Positions 47,568-58,786 of a stretch of 64,000 nt of DNA are shown one piece after another. Origin of the DNA: Diplonema japonicum (Eukaryota > Euglenozoa > Diplonemea > Diplonemida > Diplonemidae); the NCBI GenBank assembly GCA_964019335.1, contig OZ025751.1, forward strand, positions 124,001 through 188,000. Direction: 5' to 3'. The position numbers were made by a program, and so were the translations under genes. The stretch's first letter is position 1, and each line of letters opens with the position of its first letter. The notes below the pieces were generated by a model. The model saw only the letters and a list, made by a program, of their open reading frames with translations. It was not told the origin of the DNA and did no database searches.

Positions 47568-50500
47568 CTATTTTTTCGATGCCACCTTATTCTTGGAAGC
47601 GGTGCCGAGACTGCACTTCATAGCCCTACTTGCCATTTCGAGTGTACTTTTTGTCTCGCCTAAAAAAAAATAAATTTTTTTCCCCCTTCGCTTCACATAC
47701 TTGAATTAAAAGAAGCAGGACTGCAGTTGGCAAACATAAGAACCTTGGACTGCCCACCAAGACTGTCTTGAAGCTGTGAGTTTGGGGTTTTTTTTTTTTA
47801 TTTCACTCTTCAGAAATTACTTCACGCACTGGGGGGCCCATTACTTCACGCTAAATCTCATTACTTCACGGTGAAATAATGGCCTGTTTTCCGTGAAGTA
47901 ATAGGGGGTTTCCGTTAAATAATATGCCTCGGTAGGCCAATTTTTGCCTCGGTTCGGTTCCCAGTGGGGCTACTTTTTCCTCTCAGTTTGCTATTTCCCC
48001 CCAGGTTCAGCTCAATTGGCCAACTTTTGCCTCGGCTCAGTTCCAAGTTGGACTACTTTTTCCTCCCAATTTGCGCCACTTTTGGCTAGGCCTTGTTCCC
48101 AGTTTCTGGGGGTAACTCTTCTGTGGGTAAGGGTAACTTAGTCAGCTTACCCAAGCTCCCCAAAAGACTTCAAAATACCGAAGCAGCAAAAGGAGCCAGC
48201 GGCCGCGCCAGGTATGGGAAGGCCTGATTAGAGATGGTGACAGTGGCAATGCCAGCGACAGCGGCAGCTCTTAGTCAACAAAAGGACGGAAAACAAACTT
48301 GTATTGTAACCTTTGTAACCCCTCTCTTGTTGTACCCCTTGTCACCCTGTTGTGCCCCTCGTGGTGAAGTAATTTCAGAGTGTCGTGAAATAAAACCACT
48401 TACCTACCGCCAAGTAATGCTTTACCGACCTCTCGAGGTAACGGTAAAGTCATTACTTGTTGGCAGTAAATAGCTTTTTTTTTTTTTTTTTTTTTTCAAA
48501 CCAAATGAGTAAGCTTCGAATCCCTGTAATTAATGTGTTTTGCACCGCTCTGCAGATCAGCGATCACCTTCCCAAGACTGGTCAGTGATAGGTTGATGTT
48601 CTTAGCCTCCTCAGCAGTCTGCCCAGTGGCATTAGTCTTCGCCAGCCTTTCCGACCCAGCCAAATCAATAAGGTTCAGCTTCCCAAAAGACTGCGCCCCG
48701 GTCGCATTGTTCCTGGTGCAGGCAACGAGGGAAAGGATCATGTGGGAACGAGAGGAATGCGTGTTCATGTCGGTGGTGCCCTCCTTCCGGCTGCTTTTTG
48801 CTTCGTCGAGAAGGTTGGTGATTTCGTCAGATGAGCTTACCTTAACCTGTACAAGACCTTCTACATAATTTCCCGGAACCTCATAATCCCCAACAGGGTG
48901 CAGTCCAGATCTCACTTTGTAGTCATCCTTGTCCTCCTTCTTCTTCTTTGGCGCGAGGAGATCACGGACCCTTTCACAGTAAATCTCCAATACTGAAACG
49001 TAAACTACTGTAGTCTCCGCGTCCTTCCTCTCGTTGATAATGTCGTACATTCTGTCGACTGCCCTTCTGTTGACCCCTCTGAGCTCCTTGTATTTTTCAG
49101 GGTCGGTGACGTCATCTTGGCTTGGGCCCTCCATTGTGTACGATTTCCCTGAACCTGTCTGTCCGTAGGCGAAAATGCACACGTTGTAGCCATCGACTAC
49201 GCTGTCGATGAGCGGGAGGGTGTCGGTGAAAACTATTTTTTTTTTTTTTTTTAAATTTTTCACATACTGTCTTTTTGTGTGCATCCCGGGCCGAATATTT
49301 TGTTGAATGTGAATTTTTTGCTTCCTCTTTCTCCTTTGACGATGACCACTTCGTTGTCGTCCTTTACGTAATCTATGCATGTGTCGGTGGTGCCCTTGTC
49401 TTTTTCGATTCCGATCAGCGGGCGAACCCTGCAGAAGACCCTGATGTTGCCCCTCAGCTCCTGGATGGTGTTGTAGTAACTCTTCCGAAGCTGGACTTCC
49501 TCGCGGTACATTTTCTCCATTTTCTTGTACATTCTCTCCATCATCTCGGTTTGCTTCAGCTTCCCAATGTGTTGAGCGCATTCTGCAAAGTCTGCCTGCA
49601 TCCTGGCCTTCTCCTCGGAAATCGCTTCCCGGATCTCGGTATGGCTTTCTCGTTGCCTTTGGGGGAATTTTTTTTTTTTTTTTTTTTTTTTCCGCACACC
49701 TGACAATGAGTCGCCTAGTGGATGTTGTAAGGGTCTTGAACGCGGTCATCACCTTGAGGTTCTCTTCCTTAAGGAGAGCAATGGTGCGTGCAGCTTCCTC
49801 TTGACTTTTTTTAAGTTGTTTCAGCTCGTCGGAATCGGTTTGCTTAGGGACCATGATGGGCGACACCACTGCTTGTGCGGCGGCGATTTTTTCAGCACCC
49901 GCTGCTGCCGTCTTCGCCGCGTCCTTTTTTTTTTTTTTTTTTAAAAAAATTTTTTTTTTTTAAATCATACTCGTTCTGTAATTAAATCGTCGACTTGTTT
50001 CTCAAGAATTTTTTTGTCTTTCTGTTCCTTCTTGAGCATTTCTCGCAGTCTTTCCAGTTCCATAGGGTCGGCCCCGGTTCGCATTTGAACTTGGGTAGAG
50101 TCCAGTTTTGTCGATGCTCCGAGATCACCGTTTTCCGTCATCCCGCCGAAGCAAGCCAGGACCTCCGTCCCCTCTCGGATGAGGGAGTCGAGACCGTCTT
50201 TTGAAATTGGGTGGAGTTTTGTGTTTTTGAGCATGGATTCGGCCTCAGCGATGTCTTCCTGGACTTGAGATATAATTTCGTCCTCTTTGGTAAAGCTTTC
50301 GGGTCTTGACAGTCCACCAATTAGCTCTGCTAGGTGCTCGTTGCAGTCCACGATGAAGTTTTGGACTGCCTCGATGCTTTCTTGCTCGTCGTCACCTATC
50401 TCCAGGCCCTCCCCATCCACAGGAATGCCCCCCATGCTCACCAACTGTTTGTGTATCAAATTCTTGTCCCCATTCACTTCCTCTGATAGAACAACATCAG

Positions 50501-50579
50501 ACACAAACCCTGCATCCATGTTTGGAAACAAGTTGATGAAGTGCTCCACCATATCGGTGGCTTCCTTGGACTGCGGCAT
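47568..50579 (-). CDS. Kinesin-14 (C-terminal motor kinesin), six exons
   Basis: Exons 49971-50579, 49700-49923, 49268-49656, 48502-49232, 47701-47773 and 47568-47659 total 2118 bp, 705 residues. An N-terminal helical stalk (about 1-340) leads to the kinesin-14 neck and motor start QELRGNIRVFCRVRPLIG. Motor landmarks: FAYGQTGSGKSYTMEG (P-loop), MNTHSSRSHMILSL (switch I), LNLIDLAGSERLAKTNA (switch II), NYRDSKLTHL. The last part lies beyond a large intron: LQDSLGGQSKVLMFANCSPA, then SETKSTLEMASRAMKCSLG. A motor at the C-terminus after its stalk marks minus-end-directed kinesin-14, used in spindle or microtubule organisation. Four introns are 35-46 bp; the fourth from the start (47774-48501, 728 bp, GTTTG...CACAG) contains a 605-bp repeat. 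Without joining these exons the motor would look truncated. Confidence 0.93.
47801..48405. mobile_element. 605-bp dispersed repeat, copy B, inside a kinesin intron
   Basis: Near-identical over its full length to 23011-23615 (differences include one G in the run near 47830 and CGG/AGG near 48285). It lies wholly within the intron 47774-48501. A second, unrelated hairpin segment (48401-48476) follows directly. Similarity between copies stops at both ends at the same point, showing a defined element. Confidence 0.85.
48398..48476. repeat. Short hairpin element within the kinesin intron
   Basis: TACCGCCAAGTAATGCTTTA on the left pairs imperfectly with the right side (TAAAGTCATTACTTGTTGGC, then AGTA) around ACCTCTCGAGGTAACGG. 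It ends TAAATAGC before a T run. A decayed relative is at 1547-1606. The terminal inverted repeats suggest a tiny non-autonomous transposon. Confidence 0.7.
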
Positions 50580-51163
50580 TTTTTTTTCTTTTCCCTTTTT
50601 TTTTTTTTTTTTTAAATTTGGCGCAAAAAAAACTTTTTTATAAAAAAAAATATAATAAGAAAGGGGGGGGGGGGTTGAGGTAAAATATCTCTTTTGTATG
50701 GTGGGGGGGGGGGGTCTTTTCTTTTTTTTAAACTCAGAGAGAGAGAGATATTTTGCTTTGCTTCTTTTTTTTTGTTCAGGCGGACTCAGGAGGTGCCGTT
50801 GTTAGACCAAGGACAGATGTGTTCTTTTTTTTTTCAAAATTTTTTAGAATTTTTTTCCACCCTTGAAGGGTTGAAAGTTCTAAAAAATGAGTGTGGGTGG
50901 AAAGTGTTAAAAAGGTGGGGGGGGTGGTGAAATTAAAAAGGTTAAAAGTTTTTTTTCAGGTTAAAACATATTATCACCTCCTCTTACTTCTTCTTCCGGG
51001 GGGGGTATTAAAAAAATCACACACAAAAAACAAAAACAAAAAAAAGAAAGATATCTACTTGTCCCTCTCTTCCCCTATCCCCCCAAAAAAAAATCCCCTA
51101 ACAAAAAGAAAAACCTACTTTTTTTTCCCCCATTCCTTTTCTTCTTAAAAAAAAGGACCTACC
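50580..51163. other. Intergenic homopolymer DNA
   Basis: G runs near 50665-50676 and 50701-50713, A and T tracts, and an (AG) run near 50737-50750. No coding frame. Confidence 0.5.
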
Positions 51164-52284
51164 CTACCAGACCATAACTCCCCTGTGCGACAATTTTTTT
51201 TCGAGAAGAGTGAGTTCAACTATTTGACTCGATGTCACGTCGAATCTGGTTTTTTTTTTTTTTTTTTTTTTTTTCCAGTTTGCCACACCTGTTTATCAGA
51301 ACAGATTTGCATTTCGATGAAATGGCCATATCAACCGCCTGACCGTGTGCAGTGTCCATCTGAGGAAGCCTCACAATGGGCACGGTGATTTGCTGCGAGA
51401 GGGAGGACCATTCCTCCTCAGATGCATCTGTCGAGAAGTAGATTTTTTCGATATTTTTGTTATCGGCGACATGGGCATTGAGCGTCTGAATGACATGGGC
51501 CTCAGAAGGATAACACTGCTTTTCGAAATCAGAGGAAAATATTTGAGCGGTCCCTTCAAGCAGCCTGGTGAAGGCAAGCTGAGGAACCCCCGTTTTCCAC
51601 TGCGTTTCGCACTCTTTGTCGAATCCGTTCCTCTTCAACCTGACCGCCATCGCCATCTCTAAACCGTTCCCAGAGATGAACTCATCCGCTGCTGCCATGA
51701 CACTCGACGAAAACCTGATCCTGCTTCTCATCCTCCAGAAGAAAATACTGCCATATTGCTCCTGGGTGCTGAACCCTTGACAGGCCAGTCTAAACACGCC
51801 TAGGAATTTTTTTTTTTGATTTTTTTTCCCCCCCCTTCACAAACCTGTCGTTTCTTGCGGTTTGCAATCTTTACAGAAATTGAGCAATGGGGTTTCCAAC
51901 ACATCTACAAGGCTCTCGATTTTTTCCGTTCCGTATCTACGGTTTTTTTTTTTTTTTTTCCTCTTTCAAAACTACCTAAAATGAGTCGGGTAACTGAAAA
52001 TGTCAGCATTTCCCATGGCGCACAATGCGTAGTCATACAGCTTGCGCAACACCTTTGCAAGCGGGAGTGGGTCGATATGGTCCATGTCCAGCACACCGCT
52101 CACAAGTTTGTTGGTACCAGTGCGACCTTAGGGGTTTTTTTTTTCTTTTTTTTTTTCCCCTCCTCCCTCCACACCATTCCAAGTGGGCTTTGCGTACACC
52201 CCATTGGCATCCTTTGCCTGGAAGAAGATTTTACTTTTGGACTCCCGCGTTCTGTGTGATTTTATTTTTCTTTCTTTTAAACAA

Positions 52285-52320
<36 letters not shown>

Positions 52321-53099
52321 ATACTTATCATAGTAAGTGGTGAAATTCGTCTTCGGTTTCTTGTGAGACTGCTGGAACTCCGATTGGTCATGGGCGTGGC
52401 CAACATTGGTGTGGCTGTCGAATTCTGTATGGGTGGGGGGAGGGGTAAATATATATGTGTACCTTCGGCCTTCTCCCACTTTCCGAGCAAGTTGTTAAGG
52501 TGTGTTTCAAAATCCTCGGTGCTGTTGGGTTTTCCGAGAAGCTGAAGGAGCTTCTGCTGTTCACGGTAAAGCTTTCTCAAACTGGTATCGAGAAGGATGT
52601 GGCCCATGCCCTTTGTGTTGGTATATCTGGTGGAGTTCTTCACCAGAACAGTGTGGTGGTCAGCAAGCTTTTTAACCGACTGTGCGTTGACTCGATCCTT
52701 TTCCGACCAGATCTCTCTTACTGCTTCTGCTTCTTCCACACATTCTGTGTTTTTCCTTTCCAGCTCATCGTTCGACTTCGAGAGCTCGTCGTTCTGCTTC
52801 TCCATCTTCCTGTTTTGCTCCTTCAGCAATCGAAGTTCCTCGCTGGATCTGGAATCCGATTTTCTTCTGTGCTCCTCTGTTCTCGCCTTGTTGTCGTGGC
52901 AGTCTTGAATTTGCTTTCTCAGTACTCTCTGGTTCTCCTTCAGTTCCAGCTGCCTGCTGTGGTGGTGGCCCTCCCCCATACTACCCAGCTTGTACGAGAA
53001 CAACAGAAACCCCGATAGTATTATAAAACCCACTATAAACATCATCACGCTCCCACCGCCTGACCCTGAACGGGTGCCTCCTGGGCCGAACCTCGCCAT
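51164..53099 (-). CDS. Type II membrane glycosyltransferase-like protein (fucosyltransferase-like?), seven exons
   Basis: Exons 52463-53099, 52325-52424, 52175-52251, 51976-52126, 51845-51936, 51289-51799 and 51164-51245 total 1650 bp, 549 residues. Short N-terminal cytosolic part, membrane helix at about 18-38 (SVMMFIVGFIILSGFLLFSY), then a coiled-coil stem to about 150 (LRLLKEQNRKMEKQNDEL). The lumenal domain runs on: YAKPTWNGRTGTNKLVSGV, LPLAKVLRKLYDYALC, YGSIFFWRMRSRIRFSSSV, MAMAVRLKRNGFDKECETQ, IEKIYFSTDASEEEWSSL and AVDMAISSKCKSVLINRFDV. The AVRLKR, IYFSTDAS and DMAISSKCKSVLI elements recall GDP-fucose protein O-fucosyltransferases and FUT8-type folds, which bind GDP-sugar with an arginine in HxRR. 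The match is partial, so the sugar and acceptor are unknown. Introns range from 38 to 73 bp. Confidence 0.72.
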
Positions 53100-53124
53100 G
53101 GTTCGCTTGGGTTGTGTCCCTTTG

Positions 53125-53127
<3 letters not shown>

Positions 53128-53165
<38 letters not shown>
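53128..53165. repeat. (TA)n microsatellite
   Basis: About 19 TA repeats just upstream of the ATG at 53099 and downstream of the cyclophilin gene end, followed by poly(T) and an A run of about 33 bases. Confidence 0.95.
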
Positions 53166-53174
<9 letters not shown>

Positions 53175-53177
53175 GGG

Positions 53178-53209
<32 letters not shown>

Positions 53210-53211
<2 letters not shown>

Positions 53212-54079
53212 AAAGTGTTTTCCTAAGGAACTCAAACGGATCCCAATGAACCGCCACGTCTGTGATTTTAATTTCTTTTTCCGGTCGTTCGCTGGATGCT
53301 GTTGGAACGGCTTCTATAGAGTCCAAACTGTCCATTCCCCCGGTCATTTTCCCGAACACGGTGTGGTTCCCGTCCAACCCCTTACACTCCCCAAACGTTA
53401 TGAAGAACTGAGAACCATTTGTGGAAGGCCCGGAGTTTGCCATGGACAGCACGCCTCTGGAGTTGTGGGAGAGCGTTGGGGTGAATTCGTCTTGAAAGGG
53501 CGCACCCCACAAGGATTCTCCACCCGCGCCTGTTTTTGTCGGGTCGCCCCCCTGTACCATAAAACCAGGAATCAATCTGTGGAAAGACAACCCTGTGTAG
53601 TATCCCTTACGACATAACCCAAGAAAATTTTCTGCTGCAGTTGGTACCGCGCCTGAGAAAATCTCGAGATGGAGGGGGCCGTAGTTGGTGTAGAGCGTGA
53701 CGTAGCCCTTTAGGTTGTCTGTTTTTGCCTTGAAGGCAGAGTCTCGTCTAAGCATGTCAGAGGGATCGAGGGTGTTCTTGTTGATGTTGAGGGACTTCAC
53801 TATTACTTTCTGGTCTTTCGCCAGCATCTTGCCTAGGTTGTCGGCCACCCTGGTGCCTTTTCGCTGGTTGTACTTTTTCAGAATCGGGTCGTCGGCCTCT
53901 CTCTTCCCCATCGATTGCTCCGTGATGCGTTCGCTGGCCTCCACGTGTTTCTTCATCCCTTCCAAGCTTCCCCCTAACCATTCCTTGTTGAACTCTAAAT
54001 AGTCCTTCTTGAACTTCTTCCCGTACTTCTCCGCTTTTTGCTTTTTGTTCAAACGGATTTTTGGCTTTTCCGCTGACAT
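53210..54079 (-). CDS. Cyclophilin-type peptidyl-prolyl isomerase, PPIL2-like without U-box
   Basis: 289 residues from ATG 54079 (MSAEKPKIRLNKKQKAEKY); sequence upstream in frame is poly(A)-derived lysine. The N-terminal 120 residues are basic and helical. The cyclophilin domain (about 125-280) has GYVTLYTNYGPLHLEIF, LSFHRLIPGFMVQGGDPTKT with the catalytic FHR, GGESLWGAPFQDEF, NSGPSTNGSQFFITF, and HTVFGKMTGGMDSL. GGESxWGxPFxDEF and the C-terminal EIKITDVAVHWDPFE match the PPIL2/CYP60 spliceosomal class. PPIL2 normally carries an N-terminal U-box, which is not visible here. Likely nuclear. Confidence 0.9.
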
Positions 54080-54815
54080 CTTTTTTTCTTTTTTTTCTTT
54101 TTTTTTTTCCCTTTCGCTGTAAGGAAGGGTTTTCATTAGAAAAAAAAAATTGTAAGCGGGATATTTAAAAAAATAAATTGAAAGCGATACGCCTTGGACA
54201 ATGGTAACGGAGGGGGGGGAAATAAAACTGACAAAGAAAAAAAATTGAAGGGAACAAGAGGGGGTAAAAAAGACGAGTGGGGGGGGGGGGGGACAGGAAA
54301 AGAAATCTTTTGTAGGGGGGCAGGCAATGTGGATAACAAGGCAATGGATGTTTTTTTTTTGTTTTGTTTTTTTTTAAGCCCCCTATTTTGATCTTTGGCG
54401 CAGAAATAATTTACCTCCAGGACCTTTGTAACTATGGGGGGGGGAATCACTAAAAAAAAGAAGGGGGGGTAAAAACATTTTGAAAGTGTCCTTTTGAGCG
54501 CCCTTTAAGCGTGTGAAAAGAGTTGTGTGTGGTGAATCTAAACATTTCTTTGAAAAGAAAAAAGAGAAAAAAAAAAGGTGTGTGTTGTTGTGTGGAAAAA
54601 TTCAAGATGCAAGGGGAAAAAAAGAAGAAAAAAACTGGTTGGGCATAAAGGCAAGGGGCAGAAAAAAAATGGGGGGGGCAAAAATGTGATGATTGAGGGG
54701 GGGGGGGGGGAAATCCAAAAGAATCAAAATCTAAAAAAGTATTTAAAAAAAAAAAAGTACGCAACATAATATTTTTTTTCTTCTTCCTCATCTTCTTCTT
54801 TTTTTTTCCTTTTTC
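54080..54815. other. Intergenic homopolymer DNA
   Basis: G runs at 54279-54292 and 54697-54710, with A/G- and T-rich tracts. No coding frame. Confidence 0.5.
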
Positions 54816-55970
54816 CTATTCGTCGTCGTCCCTGGCACCACCCTTGGGAGGCCTGGGGCCACCAGCGGGCTTAGACATGATAATTTGATCGACCTGGTTT
54901 TTTTTTTTTTTTTTCTTTTTTTTTTTTTTCCCACACACCCTAAGGACGTTAAGAACGGCATCGGTGGCAAGGGAGATGGACCAGAATCTTGTCAAGTAGG
55001 CATCCCTGATAGGGGTGGCCACAATGTCACCACTCTCGACGTCGATACCAGCATCCTTCTCACCAGCGGCGTGCTTGGCGACGAGGTTGGGGAGAACCTC
55101 TGTGGAGTTGTGCCCGGCCACCTCGGCAAGGGTCCTGGGACCAACCTCAAAGGCGTTACCGAAGCACCTGATGGAGTACTGGTCAATGCCCGGTGTCTCA
55201 TCAGCGTATTTGTTGAGGCCGTTGTACAATTCCTGTTTTTTTTTTCTTTTTTTTTCTTCTTTCCATACGATATCCACGGCACCTGCACCCGCGAGCAAGT
55301 TAGGGTCCCTCCCAAGTGCCTTGTAAGTGTTGATACCATCATCGATGGCCCTCTCAACATCGTCAAGCATCTGCTCTGTTGCACCCCTAACAACAATTGT
55401 GGACAGCTTAGAGTCATCGGAATCCTTTTTTTTTTTTTTTTTTCTTTTGAAAATTTTGTACTGTACCTGAATAAAGCTGAGCACCTTAGTCTCACCAAGT
55501 TCTCTCACCTTGATCTCGTCACAGTTACTGTGGGGGGGGGGGGGGCGATATTTTCTTTTTTTTTCTTTTCTTTTGCATACCCCGTGTCTTCTGCGCTAGG
55601 CGGTTCCAGCTTCACAAGCTGCTTAGCCCCGACGGCCAGACACATTCTCTTCATCTCGAACTTGGAGGCCACCTTGATGGCCATCATTCCGTACCTCTCA
55701 ACAAAGTGGAGGGCAAGGTCGCTGTAGTTGGAGTTGGAGACAATCACGGTGATCCCTGAGTCGGCCACTGCCTTGACGCTCTTTTCTAATCGCTCCTCTT
55801 CACTCTTTTTTTTTTTTTTTTTTTTTTAAATTTTTCCACAAACCTTCGAGAAGTTCAACAGTTCGTCAGCGCTTTCCAAAAGCACGTTCCCCTTGGTCTC
55901 GGTAGCGGAGGCATCCACGGCGCAGTTGTAAACCGCGATCTTTGCGTTCTTTACTTCTTTGATCTGTGGG

Positions 55971-56007
<37 letters not shown>

Positions 56008-56757
56008 ACATTTAAGGGTACCTGCGGTATGTGACAGGACGCCTAAAAAAAAAAAAAAAAAAACACTCAAACACACCAATCCCTCGGTTCCTCGCTGAAT
56101 GCAGAAGCCCCTGATGAATTCGCTGTCCTCTAGCGCGCCACCTCGGATTTTCATCGTCCTCACATTGTCAACGGAGAAGTTTCTGGGATTTTTGTCGGCG
56201 GCGTTGACACAGGCCCTCGCGATGAGCGGTGCAAGGAGGTCTTCGTTTCCATATTGTTTCGAGGCGATAGATGATTTGATGCAAGAAACGACTTCGTCAA
56301 CATTCCTGTGGTCCTGGAGCTTGCCTGTAACCTGTTCTTTGAGGAGTTCAATGCATTTCTTAGATGCTACGGTGTAACCCCTGATGATTTCGGCGGGTTT
56401 AAGACCCTTTTTCTTGAGACTTTCAGCTTCTGCAAGAAGCTCGCCAGCAAGCATGATGGTAAAGTTGGAACCATCGCCGACTTCCTCTTCCATTGCTTTC
56501 GAAGCCATGACCAGGAGATTCGCCGCGGGGTGCTGCACCTCCAGCTCCCTCAGGATAACGGCCGCGTCGTGGGTCACGAAGAGCTTTCCCAAATGGTTGA
56601 TGACCATCTTGTTCAGGCCGAAGGGACCGTACGAGCTTTTGGTCACCTTCGCCAGCTCCTTACACGCCTCAATGTTCTTCAGCAGAGGATCGTCTTGAAC
56701 CGAGGCCCCCTCCTTCAACATGGAGGGCAGACCTGCATTTTTGATGAACTTTGACAT
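54816..56757 (-). CDS. CCT8: T-complex protein 1 subunit theta (CCT8)
   Basis: Seven exons (56077-56757, 55844-55963, 55581-55804, 55467-55527, 55269-55424, 54939-55232, 54816-54893) total 1614 bp, 537 residues. Group II chaperonin signatures: TKSSYGPFGLNKMVINHLG, VTHDAAVILRELEVQHPAA, EEEVGDGSNFTIMLAGELL, and VVRGATEQMLDDVERAIDDG. The theta-type ending VDQIIMSKPAGGPRPPKGG with an acidic tail identifies CCT8. Intron 1 (55964-56076, 113 bp) carries a short cassette found at two other loci; the others are 39-57 bp (GTTTG, GTATG, GTACA, GTATG, GTGTG donors). Intron 3 contains a run of about 14 C directly before ACAG. CCT8 is one of eight ring subunits folding actin and tubulin in the cytosol. Confidence 0.96.
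56006..56045 (-). repeat. Dispersed short cassette, copy 3, within CCT8 intron 1
   Basis: On the minus strand it reads TTTAGGCGTCCTGTCACATA, then CCGCAGGTACCCTTAAATGT. It lies between two T tracts inside the intron. The 21-nt core GCGTCCTGTCACATACCGCA plus G is flanked by AG and GT and would keep frame if included. CCT8 conservation shows no residues at this point, so I treat it as intronic. Confidence 0.75.
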
Positions 56758-58627
56758 TTTTTTTCTAATAAAATTTCCTGTTTTTTTTTTTTTTTTTTTT
56801 TTTGGGGTTTGAATTAGGGGAGGGTTAAAAAAAAAAAACCTTTAAAAAAAAAACCATTTACACATTTTTTTTTTTTTTTTTTCGCATTCCTATTTCCTTT
56901 TTTTTTTCCCATCCTCCTGTCCCCTTTCCCAGAATAAGCACGGATAAAAACAAAACAAAAAGACACAGTTTTGAGAATTATAAACGAAGGAAGGTAGAAG
57001 GAAATGAGAGGGATAGATGAGAGGGGGGGGAAAATAAAAATAAAGAAAGACCTCTTAAACAAGCTCTTGTGGGGATTTGTGTACCTTGGTGGCTATCTAT
57101 AACACAATATATAAAAAAAAAAGGGAGGGGAATAAAAAAAAAAATAATAAAATCTGTGTCGGTAGTGGAAATGCCTGTGCATGGGCAGGAGAAGGGGAAG
57201 GGAAAAAGAAAAAAACAAGGGCTTTTTTTTCTTTTTTTTCTCTTTTTCTTTCTTTCTTTGATGGGGGTTTCTATTCCTCCCACGAGTTGAAGGGTGCAAG
57301 TACCTATTTTAAATGAGGAAAGCTTTGTGATTCATGTAAAAGCACCTGACCTGTACTGGCTAGGCTCCTATCTTTGACCAGAGGCCAGGTTTCCAAGTGC
57401 TGCTGCAACAGAAAGGGAACCTAGCGATTTTCACGGGAATTTTTTATCTTTCCTGTGCCAGCTTCATAGAAACCAGATGGGGGGGAGAAAGAACACATAA
57501 AATAAAATAAAAAAAGGATTCCGGTCTCTAAGAATGGACGGGAAAAAGAAAAATCTTGCTTGCTCTCCCTCTGCTCCGGTTTTTTTACATGCAAACTTCA
57601 GTAAAAGACATATCCAACTTGAGGTTCAGTCTCCAAAAAGGAGGAAATTACTTTCATTATTTTCTCTCGGAGGGGAAGTTAAAGAGCGCTGTTCTTCATT
57701 TCTCTTTTTTTTTTTTTTTTTGCATGCAAACTTCACGCGCAGCCCTAAAGTACTTTGAACCGGTTCAGTCTCCAAAAGGGGGGGGGGGGGGGGGGAAACT
57801 CATCTTCATTGCTTTCTCTCTCTCTGCCCCGGTCTTTAATATTTTTATTTGTGTTTTATTTGTGTATGTGTGTGTATAAAAAGAAGGCTATGGCACTTCT
57901 TATTCTTATCTTCTTGGGGGGTACAGGGCGCAGCTGTTTTTTCTTCTTTTTTTTTTGTTCTTTTTTTTTTCTTTTTCTTTTTTTACGGATAACAAGCGCG
58001 GCTCCAAGGTTAAACACAATCTTTTTTTCTCCCCCCCTTTCCTTTTCCTATATCGTAGTAAATTCATTTTAAAAAAAATTTTAGTCGTTTTTTTTGGACT
58101 AACACTACATGTTAACAAAAAAACCACACATTATTTTGAATTGCAAAAAAAAAGTTTGAACCAAAAAAATGAGTAAGAGGTGTTCCATGTTCACAAACTT
58201 TACCGATAGGTAGAAAAAAAAGGGGGGGGGAGGCCAAGTGAATCACAGGGAATGCACACTTACTATTTTTTCTTTTTTCTTTTTTTTTTTGCCTGATGCA
58301 AAATAAAATCAACACACATTCGAAAAGAAAAAATCAGAGTCAGAAAGAGGAGCAAGAGGAGCAAAAAAAAGATAAAAAGAATGTACAAGAAAGAAAAACG
58401 AGCACGAAAAAAAAAATGATTAAGAAGAGAAGAAACAAAAGCAGCGAGGTGTGAAGCCTCAATATCATAATGCGTCTTCTCCCCTCCCCATACCCTACCT
58501 TTTTTTTTTTTTTTTTTTTACCAGGGGTTTTTACCATTTTTTTTTTCTCCACCAGGCAAAAGAAAAGAAGATTCTTCATAGGGCCAGGGTGGTCAACAAC
58601 AAAAATGGTGGTTTTTTTTTTTTAGAC

Positions 58628-58658
<31 letters not shown>

Positions 58659-58729
58659 CCCACGTTTTTTTTTTTTTTTTTTTTTTTCTCTCCCCAAGTT
58701 TTACATCACGTATCTCAATACGGTGTTAC

Positions 58730-58766
<37 letters not shown>

Positions 58767-58786
58767 CTTTTTTCCGTTCCAATCCC
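56758..58786. other. Longest gene-free interval upstream of CCT8
   Basis: Two kilobases of homopolymer tracts with islands of balanced sequence at 57270-57480 and 57540-57900. The latter holds a diverged direct repeat (listed). No tRNA, snRNA or coding frame could be recognised. Long T runs at 58630-58785 precede the end of the kinase gene. Confidence 0.45.
57575..57840. repeat. Diverged tandem duplication, about 130-bp unit
   Basis: ACATGCAAACTTCA...GGTTCAGTCTCCAAAAAGGA...TTCATTATTTTCTCTC (57585-57670) recurs as GCATGCAAACTTCA...GGTTCAGTCTCCAAAAGGGG...TTCATTGCTTTCTCTC (57721-57825). The second copy has an expanded G run (about 18). TGCTCCGGT and GCCCCGGTC flank the pair. Confidence 0.7.

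Noticed and set aside
48496-48504. Kinesin truncated by an early stop after SKLTHLV
   Set aside because: A GTTTG donor at this point and an acceptor at 47774 join it in frame to the conserved end of the motor; the total is 2118 bp, divisible by three.
53128-53165. TA repeat as a promoter TATA element
   Set aside because: It is a microsatellite of about 19 units, and nothing else suggests a promoter there.
57270-57480. Candidate structured RNA in balanced-composition sequence upstream of CCT8
   Set aside because: I could not fold a tRNA cloverleaf, snRNA Sm site or SL-type structure from it by eye.
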